Source of the DNA: Betaproteobacteria bacterium
GTDB lineage: Bacteria > Verrucomicrobiota > Verrucomicrobiia > Methylacidiphilales > UBA1321
Assembly: GCA_903970275.1 (NCBI GenBank)
Contig: CAJCIA010000179.1
Span: forward strand, 1-35,759
DNA: 35,759 nt
Direction: 5' to 3'
Shown: piece by piece, positions 25,226 through 34,219 of the stretch
Numbering within the stretch: position 1 is the first letter of the stretch
Layout of the letters: each line of letters begins with the position of its first letter
Program-made: the position numbers and the translations under genes
Notes under the pieces: model-generated
What the model saw: only the letters and a program-made list of their open reading frames with translations
Database searches by the model: none
What the model was told of the DNA's origin: nothing

Positions 25226-25858
25226 CTAGATTGCTTCCAGGTACGGATTGGTCTCCACCTCGTGACCGATCGTGGTGGAAGGTCCGTGGCCAGCGTAAAC
25301 CCGGGTCTCGTGCGGCAGGGGAACCAGATGCTTGTGCAGCCCGTGCAGCAGGGCGCTACGCGAGCCGCCGGGCAGATCCCAGCGGCCGACTCCGCCGCAA
25401 AACAGCGTGTCCCCGCTGATGAGCACGCCCCAGCCGGAATGATAAATCACCACGCTGCCGGGCGAATGGCCGGGCAGGTGGAAGAGGCGGAATTCCTCGC
25501 CCGCGCAGAGGAAGCTGGCGCTGCCCTGATCGGGCACGGGGAGATCCTCCACCCGATCGGGCGCGCGAGGCGGCGTACCGATGCCGAACATCTTCACGTA
25601 CGACGTATCGAGCACCATGGGCGCATCGGCGGTGTGAATGTAAACGGGGCACTTGTAATCCTCATGGATAAGCGCCGCATCCCACATGTGATCGAAGTGA
25701 CCGTGGGTGAGGATAAGCGCCACCGGCGTGATTTGCTGGCGCATCAACTCGCGCGCCATGCCCTCGGGGGCATCGAAGACCACCGCGCCTCCCCGGGCTT
25801 CAAGCACGTAACCGTTGGTGGCGAGATCGCCTCCGGTAAAAACGCGCGGTGAGATCAT
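25226..25858 (-). CDS. MBL-fold metallo-hydrolase (glyoxalase II-like)
   Basis: This 210-residue protein has the complete metallo-beta-lactamase-fold metal site: THGHFDH at residues 51-57 (His52, His54, Asp56, His57), the later His in HLPGHSPGSVVIYH, the Asp of ISGDTLFCGGVGRWDLPGG and the terminal His in YAGHGPSTTIGHE. The motif GDTLF--G-GR-DLPGG is typical of the glyoxalase II-like/YcbL subgroup (thioester or related hydrolases). I start it at ATG 25856-25858, which overlaps the GH1 stop as ATGA; the frame is open further upstream inside the GH1 gene, but without family character. Co-translation with a glycosidase is unusual, and the substrate is unknown. Confidence 0.85.
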   Translation of the reverse strand: MISPRVFTGGDLATNGYVLEARGGAVVFDAPEGMARELMRQQITPVALILTHGHFDHMWDAALIHEDYKCPVYIHTADAPMVLDTSYVKMFGIGTPPRAPDRVEDLPVPDQGSASFLCAGEEFRLFHLPGHSPGSVVIYHSGWGVLISGDTLFCGGVGRWDLPGGSRSALLHGLHKHLVPLPHETRVYAGHGPSTTIGHEVETNPYLEAI

Positions 25859-27597
25859 AGAGGTTGGACGCCATTCGGTGGCGAAATGTTCGATTCTACC
25901 GAAGGTATAGCAGGAGCCGCGCCGAGTGCGTCGGGGTCGTCGCCGGCCCGTTTCTCGGCCCGCCGGGCGGCGGCGGCCAATTGCTCGCGCGCCTGCTCGA
26001 TCTCCTGCTTGTAGGTCGCGCTGGCATTGTCGCCCATGGCATCGACCGCGTGGCGGGTGGGGTACACGGTGTAATCCAGCGAGAAGAGGCCGAAGCGCGG
26101 CGCGAAGGAGCCCCACTCGTAGTTGTCGAAAAGCGACCAGTGCAGGTAGCCGACCAGCGGCTGGCCCTGCTCGATCAGCCGGGCGACGACCCGCACGTGC
26201 TCGCGCAGGTATTGGCTGCGCGCCAGGTTGTCGCGGCGCTTAAGTGAGCGGTTGTCCGGCAGCCGGCGCAGCGCCATGCCGTTCTCCGCGATGAGCAACG
26301 GCAGCCCATGCTTGCCCAGGTGGCGGACGAAAAACGCAAGCCCCTCGGGCAACATGCGCCAGTCCCACCACTTGCTGGCCACGCTTTCCAGCACCCAGTC
26401 GCGAGCCGAGCGCTTGCGCAGTTCGAAGTCGTGCCAGCTTGGCCAGCGCAGCGCGTGGGCAATGAACGGGTCGTAGTAGTCGAAGCCGATGTAATCGAGC
26501 GGGGCCGCGGTCGACTCGTAGAGCACGTCGAGCAGGCGATCCCAGATTTTCGAGTTAAATCCGCTCCGCGCGAACTGGTGATGCAGACCCTTGAGCAGCT
26601 GGCCCAGGAAGTAACGCGGACCGTGCAGCGGGAAGAGTTTCGCGCGGTTGAACTCCTGGTCGAAGTCGATGGCGCGTGCCACCAGGTCGTGCCGGATCTG
26701 CTCGCGCGCCACGCCCCGCGACGGCGCCAGGAGAAGATCCACCATCGCCACGTCGCCCCAGTAAAGGTCGCTCGCGTAATTGTTGAAGCCCACCATCGGC
26801 TTGGGCCGCCGCGGGCCGTCCGTCTCGCTGTAAAGCCGGTGGATAAGCCGGTACACGCGCACATGCGCCTCCAACAGATTCGCAAGAGCCTGCACCGTGG
26901 GCTCCAGCCCGATGCGGCCGGAGGGGAAAATGCGGTAGAGATAGTGATTGAACGCCTGCAGGTTCGGCTCGTTGATGGTGATGAACCAGCGCGGCGGCGC
27001 GCAGCCGAAATCCTCCGGCAGGGTGCGCAGGAGATACCGCACGGTGTGCTCCGCGAAGGCGACGAAGTGGTCGATCGTTTCCGGATTCAGCCACGCATCG
27101 AGCCCCAGCCAGGCTGGGTAGACGAAGTGGTGCAACGTCACGATCGGCTCCAGCCCGTGTGCGCGGCAATCGGCCAGCCGCTGCGCGTAGCCGTAGAGCG
27201 CGCGTTCGTCAAACGGCGGCGGCGGCGTGCCCGCCGGCGGGCCGGCCTTGTCGCCCATCACGGTGGAGGGCTGCACGCGCGACCACTCGATGCTGAGGCG
27301 AAACGCGTTCAGACCCATGTCGCGGCAGCGGCCAAAGTCCTCGTGCGACAGGTTCCAGAAATCCGAGGTGCGGCCCGAGGGCACGACGTCGCCCGCCGTC
27401 TCCGCCCACGCCCAGTTGTTGAGCGGCTCGCCCGGGCCGTTGTAGCCGCCTTCCGATTGGTAGCCGGACGTCGCCACGCCCCAGAAGAAGTCGCGGCCGG
27501 GATAAGCCATCTCGTGCGGCGCGGTCGCCTCCGCGGTCAGGTCCGGCTCGCGCCCCTTCTCAACGGAAGGAAGGCGGTGCGTGTGGCCGGAAGACAT
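25855..27597 (-). CDS. Glycoside hydrolase family 1 (beta-glucosidase-like)
   Basis: GH1 enzymes cleave terminal beta-linked sugars with two Glu residues. The 580-residue protein keeps both: the acid/base Glu210 in FITINEPN and the nucleophile Glu438 in LLIAENGM. FFWGVATSGYQSEGGYN (about 37-53), NAFRLSIEWSRVQP (97-110), TLHHFVYPAWL and WSLFDNYEWGSFAPRFGL (487-504) are also standard. It is about 100 residues longer than most GH1 proteins, with a polar N-terminal leader of 30 residues, an insertion near 255-350 and a charged C-terminal tail. No signal peptide is seen, so it is probably cytoplasmic. Substrate specificity cannot be told from sequence. The MBL gene overlaps its stop. Confidence 0.9.
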   Translation of the reverse strand: MSSGHTHRLPSVEKGREPDLTAEATAPHEMAYPGRDFFWGVATSGYQSEGGYNGPGEPLNNWAWAETAGDVVPSGRTSDFWNLSHEDFGRCRDMGLNAFRLSIEWSRVQPSTVMGDKAGPPAGTPPPPFDERALYGYAQRLADCRAHGLEPIVTLHHFVYPAWLGLDAWLNPETIDHFVAFAEHTVRYLLRTLPEDFGCAPPRWFITINEPNLQAFNHYLYRIFPSGRIGLEPTVQALANLLEAHVRVYRLIHRLYSETDGPRRPKPMVGFNNYASDLYWGDVAMVDLLLAPSRGVAREQIRHDLVARAIDFDQEFNRAKLFPLHGPRYFLGQLLKGLHHQFARSGFNSKIWDRLLDVLYESTAAPLDYIGFDYYDPFIAHALRWPSWHDFELRKRSARDWVLESVASKWWDWRMLPEGLAFFVRHLGKHGLPLLIAENGMALRRLPDNRSLKRRDNLARSQYLREHVRVVARLIEQGQPLVGYLHWSLFDNYEWGSFAPRFGLFSLDYTVYPTRHAVDAMGDNASATYKQEIEQAREQLAAAARRAEKRAGDDPDALGAAPAIPSVESNISPPNGVQPL

Positions 27598-27690
27598 CGC
27601 GTGGAGTGTAAACGAGTTTGCCCTTGTGCGCCAGCGGGGTGGTTTGCGCGACGTGAAGGAGAGCTCGTGGCAAGAGGACGGTTTGTCTTA

Positions 27691-27802
27691 ACGGAATTGA
27701 CGGAATACCGACGGAATTAACGGAATGAGGAAAAGGTCCCGCGCCTAACTCCAATGAATTCCGTCCTGCTCCCGTTAATTCCGGTCAAATCATTCCGCCG
27801 GA
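27691..27802. repeat. Array of ACGGAAT units with facing inverted units
   Basis: Four direct units with core ACGGAAT lie at 27691, 27700, 27711 and 27720. After about 30 bases the same core appears inverted as ATTCCG at 27758, 27779 and 27792. CGGAATTAACGG (27712-27723) pairs exactly with CCGTTAATTCCG (27772-27783), so the region can form a long, imperfect hairpin. It fills much of the 261-base gap between the GH1 gene and the next gene and has no coding signal. Confidence 0.8.
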
Positions 27803-27858
27803 ATCGCCACGCACAAACGCAAATTGCGCCGCTCCGCCGCGCGCGCTAGCCTGCACGG

Positions 27859-28986
27859 ATGCCCCTTGCGCCTTCCACCAGCCATACGGACGAAATCAAC
27901 GCCCGCATCCTGGCCGTGTCGGAGGACCGTATTGCCGGCTTCGTGCGCGACCCGATGGGCGAGATCGCGCGGCGCTGCGAGCTGCCGGTGGAGACGGTAA
28001 TCGAGCGCATCCGCGCCATGCTGCGCGGTGGCACGATCCGGCGCGTGCGCCAGACGCTCATGGCCACCGACCTCGCGCCCGGTGCGCTCGTGGCGTGGGA
28101 AGTCGATGCGGACAAGCTCGACGCCGCGTTCGACTTCATGTTCCAGCAGGACCCGTTTTCCGGCCACGTGGTCGTGCGCTCCACCGACACGCCGAGCAGC
28201 GGCTCGCAGTACCGGCTGTGGACCACGCTGAAAGTCCCGCACGGCTTTGCCATGAAGAAACACGCGGACTACCTGCGCGACCGTGTCGGCGCCCGCAGCT
28301 ACCGGCTCATGCCGGCCAAGGGCATCTTCGCGCTCGGCGTCGGCCACACGCGGCGCCAGGCGATGGAGCTGGGCGCGAAGTCCGACGCGCCCGCCGAGAT
28401 GCACACGGTGCGGCAGGTAAAGCTAGGCGACCTTGAATGGCGCGTCCTCACCGCGCTCAAGCGCGAGTTCGAGCCGGAGGAAATCGTCGAAGCCATCTGG
28501 GTCGCGCGCGCGAAGGAGGCCGATTTGCCGCTGCCCGTCTTCTACGAAATCGCCGAGAGCCTCAACCAGCGCCAGGTCATCGGCCGTTTTTCCACGTTCC
28601 TCGAGCACGTAAAACCCACCGCGACGGGCGAGCGCGTCACACGCTTCAACGCGCTTTTTCATTGGGCCGTGCCGCCCGGCCGCGAGCTGGAGGCGGGCCG
28701 CGAAATCGGCCGGCACCACATCCTCACCCACTGCTACTGGCGCGAAGGCGGCCCGGAATTCCAGAACGTGAACATCATGGCCGTGGCCCACGGCACGGAC
28801 CGCGACCGCGTCCGCGCCCACAAGGCCGCCATCGACGACCATCTGCGTGCGATCGACATGCCCTTCACCTACACCAACGTTTTCTGGGGCGGCCGCAGCG
28901 AAATCAAGCCGTCCGAGATCGCGCCTGCTGCTTACGTCGAGTGGTGTCGCGCAAACACGATCGATCCCGACAGCATGCGCGGTTAA
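27859..28986 (+). CDS. Two-domain AhbA/AhbB-like (siroheme decarboxylase family) Lrp-type protein
   Basis: Siroheme decarboxylases (AhbA/AhbB, NirD/L/G/H) are AsnC/Lrp-like proteins that remove two acetate carboxyls from siroheme. This 375-residue protein contains two such units in one chain. Unit 1 (about 10-175) has a winged-helix-like start (DPMGEIARRCELPVETVIER) and SGHVVVRSTD followed by YRLWTTLKVP. Unit 2 (about 187-375) has DLEWRVLTALKREFEP and ILTHCYWREGG then VNIMAVAHG, close to the family motif 'SHCY-R...YNLF-M-HG'. Annotation pipelines would often call it an Lrp/AsnC regulator. No heme or nitrite-reduction genes are adjacent. ATG 27859 lies 56 bases after the repeat array. Enzyme versus regulator is unresolved. 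Confidence 0.72.
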   Translation: MPLAPSTSHTDEINARILAVSEDRIAGFVRDPMGEIARRCELPVETVIERIRAMLRGGTIRRVRQTLMATDLAPGALVAWEVDADKLDAAFDFMFQQDPFSGHVVVRSTDTPSSGSQYRLWTTLKVPHGFAMKKHADYLRDRVGARSYRLMPAKGIFALGVGHTRRQAMELGAKSDAPAEMHTVRQVKLGDLEWRVLTALKREFEPEEIVEAIWVARAKEADLPLPVFYEIAESLNQRQVIGRFSTFLEHVKPTATGERVTRFNALFHWAVPPGRELEAGREIGRHHILTHCYWREGGPEFQNVNIMAVAHGTDRDRVRAHKAAIDDHLRAIDMPFTYTNVFWGGRSEIKPSEIAPAAYVEWCRANTIDPDSMRG

Positions 28987-29197
28987 AGGAATCCGAGACA
29001 TCTTGTGGCCATCCCTCGGGTAGCTTCTTGCGCGCAGGGCGCGCGGTAGCCGTCGACCTCTGGCGACGGAGCCGCAGCGGCGGCGGAATGCAGTCCTGCT
29101 TTTGCCTTGCAGGAAAGAAGCGAGGCATTCTGGTCGCTTCGCTGCGGCGCTAGGAGCAGCGCTCGCTACCAAACCTCCTGCTCAATCGTGGTTCGGG
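28987..29197. other. Palindrome-rich convergent spacer
   Basis: No gene is seen between two convergent genes. The spacer contains GTAGC-type repeat fragments (GGGTAGC near 29019, then GCGGTAGCCGTCGACC near 29041) and an imperfect palindrome whose right end is GGAGCAGCGCTCGCTACC (about 29153-29170). AAAGGAATCC at about 28985-28994 resembles the GGAATCG motif seen in other repeat spacers. It probably serves as terminator or repeat residue. Confidence 0.45.
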
Positions 29198-30625
29198 CTA
29201 CTCCGCGTCCCATCCCGCAAGCACAATTTCGGCAGTGCCCCGGTCCGTCAGGCCATCGCTGCCCGGATCCAGCGTGCCCGGCCCGCGCAAAAAGAATCCC
29301 CGTTTCAAGTCGTCGTACAAAGCGAGCGGAACTGCGGGCGAGCCATCCGCCCACGTAAATAAACGCGCCGCTGTGACCGCAGGTCCTGGCGCGCCTCGAC
29401 GCAGCGTGGCCACCACGCCATTGGCGCCCAGCGTCAACAGGTCGCGCCCGTTTGCCGCATCTGCCAGTGGACGGCCGGGCACCTCACCCTGATAGCGGCC
29501 CTGCACATCGAAAAACCAAACGCGATCCGGAACATCCCAACTTCCCGAGTGAATATAGACATCGTGCGATTGGGGCCAGAAGCCAAAGCCTCCTTCGCCC
29601 TGCGAGATGACGGCTTGAAATTTTGACGGCTTCAGCGAATAGGCCGGCCAGCCCACGCCGATACCGTGGCCCGCAGCGTCCCGGCTCAGCGTCAGCGCGC
29701 CGTCATCACTGTCGATGAAAAGCGACGTGAACATGCCGCGATACGCCATGCTGCGCGGGTAGACGAGCCGCCACATCTCCGTGTCGTTACGCAGCGGCAC
29801 GATCTTCCGTGCCGGAGTAATCAACGCCAGGCCGCGGGCCCAATCGGTCCCGAAAGAGACCAGCCATTCCCGGCCGGTGCGGTCCGCACGCGCCCAGCCG
29901 CAGGAAGGCTCCGGGCTGTCGGATGCGTATGCCGGCTGGTTCAGACGGTTGATTGCCGCCACGGCGTCCCGGCCCGGAAGTTCCCAGCGCGGGTCGCCCT
30001 GCTGATCGAAAAGCGTTAACTGTCGGTCATTTGCCCAAAGGTCCGTTGTGATCCAGCGGCCGTCGGGCAGGAAGGCGCCCAGCCAGTCGCGGCCGTTTCC
30101 ATCCCTTCGCGGCACGTGGACGTCGGCCAGCACCCGCCCCTTCGCGTCAAAGAGCCAGCCTTCCTTCGGAGTCCAAGCCTCAAAGCGGGTGGCCGCGATC
30201 CGCCGAAAAACGGGAATATCCGGCGCGTCCATTTCATCACGGTGGACACCCGGCAGGACAAAAACCGGCCGAAGACGTATCTTCGACGCAGGTGGAATCG
30301 GCAGCACCTTTTGCGGCAATCCATCCCGGGCCACTTCATCGGCAATCTCCACCGGCTGCTCGCCGAAATCATGGATCACGGCTTCCACCAATTGCGCGGC
30401 CACGTCGCTTCGCTTCGCGGGATCATGTTCCGTCTGCCATTGCGCGTGCAGGAGCTCGACCTGCGCTCGCGATTCGGAAACCCCGTGATCGGTCGAAGAC
30501 TCCATTTTCACCATCGCGTGGTAGGCCTCCGGCGAGGTCGTGTCGGCGGCCGGCGTGGCTGCCATGGCCGAAAAGACAGCTCCGGCGGCCGTGAGAAAAG
30601 CCGGCAGAGCGAGGCTTCTCGTCAT
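29198..30625 (-). CDS. Secreted protein of unknown function, propeller-like
   Basis: I do not recognise a family. The 475-residue precursor has a Sec signal peptide (MTRSLALPAFLTAAGAVFSA, likely cut after AMA near residue 23). The first 100 residues are helical and charged. From about 130 the sequence has repeated short beta-type blocks such as GWLFDAKGRVLADVHVP, RWITTDLWANDRQLTLFDQQ, KIVPLRNDTEMWRLV and RVWFFDVQGRYQGEVPG, in which 'F-D--G' turns recur, as in beta-propeller proteins. No membrane anchor or sorting tag is seen. It lies 12 bases after the sensor-kinase-like gene on the same strand, so it is probably co-transcribed and could be its target or ligand-related partner. Confidence 0.6.
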   Translation of the reverse strand: MTRSLALPAFLTAAGAVFSAMAATPAADTTSPEAYHAMVKMESSTDHGVSESRAQVELLHAQWQTEHDPAKRSDVAAQLVEAVIHDFGEQPVEIADEVARDGLPQKVLPIPPASKIRLRPVFVLPGVHRDEMDAPDIPVFRRIAATRFEAWTPKEGWLFDAKGRVLADVHVPRRDGNGRDWLGAFLPDGRWITTDLWANDRQLTLFDQQGDPRWELPGRDAVAAINRLNQPAYASDSPEPSCGWARADRTGREWLVSFGTDWARGLALITPARKIVPLRNDTEMWRLVYPRSMAYRGMFTSLFIDSDDGALTLSRDAAGHGIGVGWPAYSLKPSKFQAVISQGEGGFGFWPQSHDVYIHSGSWDVPDRVWFFDVQGRYQGEVPGRPLADAANGRDLLTLGANGVVATLRRGAPGPAVTAARLFTWADGSPAVPLALYDDLKRGFFLRGPGTLDPGSDGLTDRGTAEIVLAGWDAE

Positions 30626-30637
30626 GTCAGGCGGGTC

Positions 30638-32431
30638 TTACGCCTTTTCCGCGATGACGCCTTCGATCACCTGCTGCAGGCGCTCGAGCTTGTAGGGCTT
30701 TTCCAACACGGCGGTAAAGCCGAACTTGCGGTGGTCCTTCATGCAGGGATGATCGAGATGGCCGCTGCTGGCGATGATCTTCGCCTGGGGATCGATCTGC
30801 CGGATGGTGGGCGCGGCTTCCTGCCCGCCGATGCCCTTGGGAATGATGAGGTCCATCATGACCACGTCGAACGGCTCGCCCTGCGTCTTGGCCTTGGTGA
30901 AGGCCGCGATGGCGTGCGCGCCGTCGGTGGTGGTGGTCACGGTATAGCCGAGGTGGGTCAGCATGCGGCTGACGATATCGAGGATCATCTGCTCGTCGTC
31001 CATGAGCAGGATGCGGCGCATCGGCATGGTCGCCGCGGTGGCCAGCCGGCCGGAACGCGTGGTGGAGGAATCGGTGGCCGGTGCAGGCAGGTAAAGATGA
31101 AGCGTGGTGCCGACGCCCGGCGTGGATTGCGCGGTGAGCGTGCCGCCCATCCGCTGCACGGCCGAGAGCGCGGTGGCCAGGCCGAGCCCCTTGGCGCCGG
31201 GCCGCGTGGTGAAAGAGGGCTCGAAGGCGCGGGCCAGCGTCCGCTCGGACATGCCGTGGCCCTGATCCTGGATGGCAAGATGGATGTAGGAGCCGCTCTT
31301 GAGCACCAGCGGTGCCTGGCGCGCCACGGTGTCGGCGGGCAGCACCTCGGCGATCACGCGCACGACGCCGCGGTCCATCGATTGGATCGAGTTGGTCACG
31401 ATGTTGCGCAGCGCCAGGGTAAAGGCCTCAACGTCGATTTCCGGCTGCGGCAGGCGGCGCGGGAAGAGGTATTCCGCGCGCACCAGCGTGCCGCGCAGCA
31501 GGCCGTTCACGACATCCTGGATCAGCGGCTCGAGCGCGACGCGCGTGGCGCCCTGCTCGGAGTTGCCGGAAAGCGTGCCCACCTGCTCGAGGATGGTGCG
31601 CGCCTGCTTCAGCGCGCGGTCGATTTCGTTGAGCCGCGCGGAAACGGGATTCTGCGCACCGGCAAGACTCTTTGCGATGGTCAGGCTGCCGAAGGCGCCG
31701 GTCAGCACCTGGTCGAGCTCGCGCACCATCGAGCCAGTCAGGTCCGCGCTGCCCGACTGACGGGTGGCGAGCGCCAGTGCTTCGGCCATGGCCTTTTTTT
31801 CGGTTTGGTCGCGCGCGGCCAGCACGATCGACTCGACGCGTCCGGCGGAATTGGAAATGGGAAATAGGCTGGCCTGCAGATCGGCCCACGAGCCGTCCGG
31901 CCGGCGGGCGCGCAGCTCGAGCACCTGTCCTTCGCCCGACTGGATGGTGGCGTCCAGCGCCTCGGCGCACCGCGCGGCGTCGTCGGGATGCACGTCGGCG
32001 AAAAGGGAGGTGCCGTTGCCCTCGCGCTCGCCCGGCTGGCGCAGCAGTCGCAGGTAGACGGAGTTATTCCAGATGCGGCGACCCTGGGCGTCTCCGATGG
32101 CCAGCGCGTCGCCGACATGCTCGGTCACCGCCTTGAAGAGGCGGCGCTGGCCGTTCCACGCCGTTTCCGCACGGGCCCACTGGATCAGGCTGTGCCGCGC
32201 CTCCTGCAGCTGGGCTTGGAGCTCGTCGAATTCCGTGGGCAACGGTGGCAGTTCCGGCTCGGCTTCCGCGGCCGGCTCGAGGCGGGAGAGGCGCTGGGAA
32301 AGCAGCGGGCTGTTCGGCGTGGCGCGATGCCGCTCGCCGCTGGGCGCCGGTTCCGGGGGCACGACGCCATCGCTGGGGGTGGCGGAAGGCAAAGGCGAAT
32401 CCACGGCTTGAAGGAACGTCGAAAAGGACAA
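30638..32431 (-). CDS. Hybrid sensor-kinase-like protein lacking the phosphoacceptor His
   Basis: This 597-residue soluble protein has a PAS domain (about 97-210, with a PAC-like end LELRARRPDGSWADLQASLFP). A dimerisation helical region follows at about 225-290, then an HATPase domain (N-box Asn343/Asn347, G1 DQGHGM at 389-394, F-box FEPSFTT, G2 GAKGLGLA) and a C-terminal receiver (Asp478/Asp479, phosphoacceptor Asp527, Lys578). In PAS kinases of this type the H-box reads like 'AHDFNNLL'; here the aligned segment is SMVRELDQVLT, with Arg237 in place of His. The start is TTG 32429-32431, since no ATG lies nearby in frame. It is translated upstream of a secreted protein. It could signal allosterically or through a partner kinase. 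Confidence 0.8.
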   Translation of the reverse strand: MSFSTFLQAVDSPLPSATPSDGVVPPEPAPSGERHRATPNSPLLSQRLSRLEPAAEAEPELPPLPTEFDELQAQLQEARHSLIQWARAETAWNGQRRLFKAVTEHVGDALAIGDAQGRRIWNNSVYLRLLRQPGEREGNGTSLFADVHPDDAARCAEALDATIQSGEGQVLELRARRPDGSWADLQASLFPISNSAGRVESIVLAARDQTEKKAMAEALALATRQSGSADLTGSMVRELDQVLTGAFGSLTIAKSLAGAQNPVSARLNEIDRALKQARTILEQVGTLSGNSEQGATRVALEPLIQDVVNGLLRGTLVRAEYLFPRRLPQPEIDVEAFTLALRNIVTNSIQSMDRGVVRVIAEVLPADTVARQAPLVLKSGSYIHLAIQDQGHGMSERTLARAFEPSFTTRPGAKGLGLATALSAVQRMGGTLTAQSTPGVGTTLHLYLPAPATDSSTTRSGRLATAATMPMRRILLMDDEQMILDIVSRMLTHLGYTVTTTTDGAHAIAAFTKAKTQGEPFDVVMMDLIIPKGIGGQEAAPTIRQIDPQAKIIASSGHLDHPCMKDHRKFGFTAVLEKPYKLERLQQVIEGVIAEKA

Positions 32432-32715
32432 GCGCGACGACGGTCCGCTCGTTCAGGCGAGGCTATTTTGCGAGGGAAGGTTAAGCAAGGGAAAAGGGGA
32501 GGAGCCTGGAGCGAGAGAAGGCACGGTGAAGTAATTCCAACAGGGAGACGAGAAGGCAAGGATCTGATTCTCGCGTCTAGATGTGGTCGCCGCTGTCGTC
32601 ATGACTTCCGCCGCCACCGTGGCCGCCGCGATCAGTCCCGCACTCGGCCTTGGACCCGACGCCGAGGTCCACGTCGCCATCTTGGAAGAGGTGACGAGGA
32701 CGGCGCAGGTGTCTT

Positions 32716-32742
32716 CTGTAGCGGGGGTCTAAGACCGCCGAG
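32716..32742. repeat. Dispersed palindromic repeat, copy 2
   Basis: CTGTAGCGGGGGTCTAAGAC followed by CGCCG. The match to copies 1 and 3 is close, with a G for C change in the left arm. It is preceded by GTCTT, as is copy 3. Confidence 0.75.
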
Positions 32743-33018
32743 TACGAGCAAAAAACATTGTGTTACCCGCAAGCTATCGACGCCGTTTGCTTCATAGAAT
32801 CTCCGTCCAAGTCGGCCCATTACGGCCGTCGGTAGCCGCCGACCGCCGGGCGGCGGAAGGAGCGCAGCGACTGGAACGCCTTCCTCGCCGAGCGAGAAAG
32901 CCGAGTCGTTCGGCTCTGTCTTTAAGGAATCGCAACTCTGCTGAGAACGACGGCATGGTGCCCGCGCTTGGCGCTCGAACGGCATTCCGCTCTTTCCGCT
33001 CGCTCCGGCGTCAGGCAG

Positions 33019-33039
33019 CCGCCGCTGTCCAAGCGGCGG
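33019..33039. terminator. GC-rich hairpin downstream of cysK
   Basis: CCGCCGCT (33019-33026) pairs with AGCGGCGG (33032-33039) across a 5-base loop. It lies about 75 bases past the cysK stop on the minus strand and has no T-run, so it may be a weak terminator or another member of the palindromic repeats in this spacer. Confidence 0.35.
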
Positions 33040-33112
33040 TCAGATGCGGGCGCGCTTTCTACCCGGACCGCCGCTCGGACAGGCCGACAGCGTCCGGCGT
33101 CCACCGGCAACG

Positions 33113-34075
<963 letters not shown>

Positions 34076-34219
34076 AGTAGGGATTGTTGGGTAAAGGAAT
34101 GCCCAGTGTAAGCCGGGATGGAAAGGAGGCAACTCAATCCGTGGGGGCGTCACCGCGTCCCGGGTCCAGGTCTCATCCCGACCTTGTCTCGCAGGCATGG
34201 TCGCCGATAGTGTCGGGCG

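Larger units (their letters stand above)
32432..33112. other. Long non-coding spacer with repeats between sensor gene and cysK
   Basis: No convincing gene is seen in these 681 bases. A + frame of 43 codons (32600-32731) ends inside a dispersed repeat and looks accidental. The spacer carries a CTGTAGCGG repeat (32716-32742), GC-rich palindromes around 32825-32860, a hairpin at 33019-33039 and the AAGGAATCG motif near 32924-32932. The promoter of the sensor gene should lie near its left end, but no clear elements were found. Confidence 0.55.

Noticed and set aside
25859-26116. Upstream extension of the MBL-fold hydrolase frame
   Set aside because: It is inside the GH1 gene in another frame and has no fold-related sequence; the ATGA overlap at 25855-25858 gives a natural start.
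27691-27802. Possible CRISPR array
   Set aside because: Units are only 7-9 bases, spacing is about 10 bases, and half of the units are inverted; no cas genes are nearby.
30116-31867. 583-codon plus-strand open frame opposite the secreted-protein and sensor genes
   Set aside because: Composition is typical of antisense shadow (Arg, His, Gly rich), no motif is present, and the opposite strand has clear PAS, HATPase and receiver motifs.
32600-32731. 43-codon plus-strand frame in the long spacer
   Set aside because: Low-complexity Ala/Val-rich product, no ribosome site, and its last codons and stop come from a dispersed repeat.
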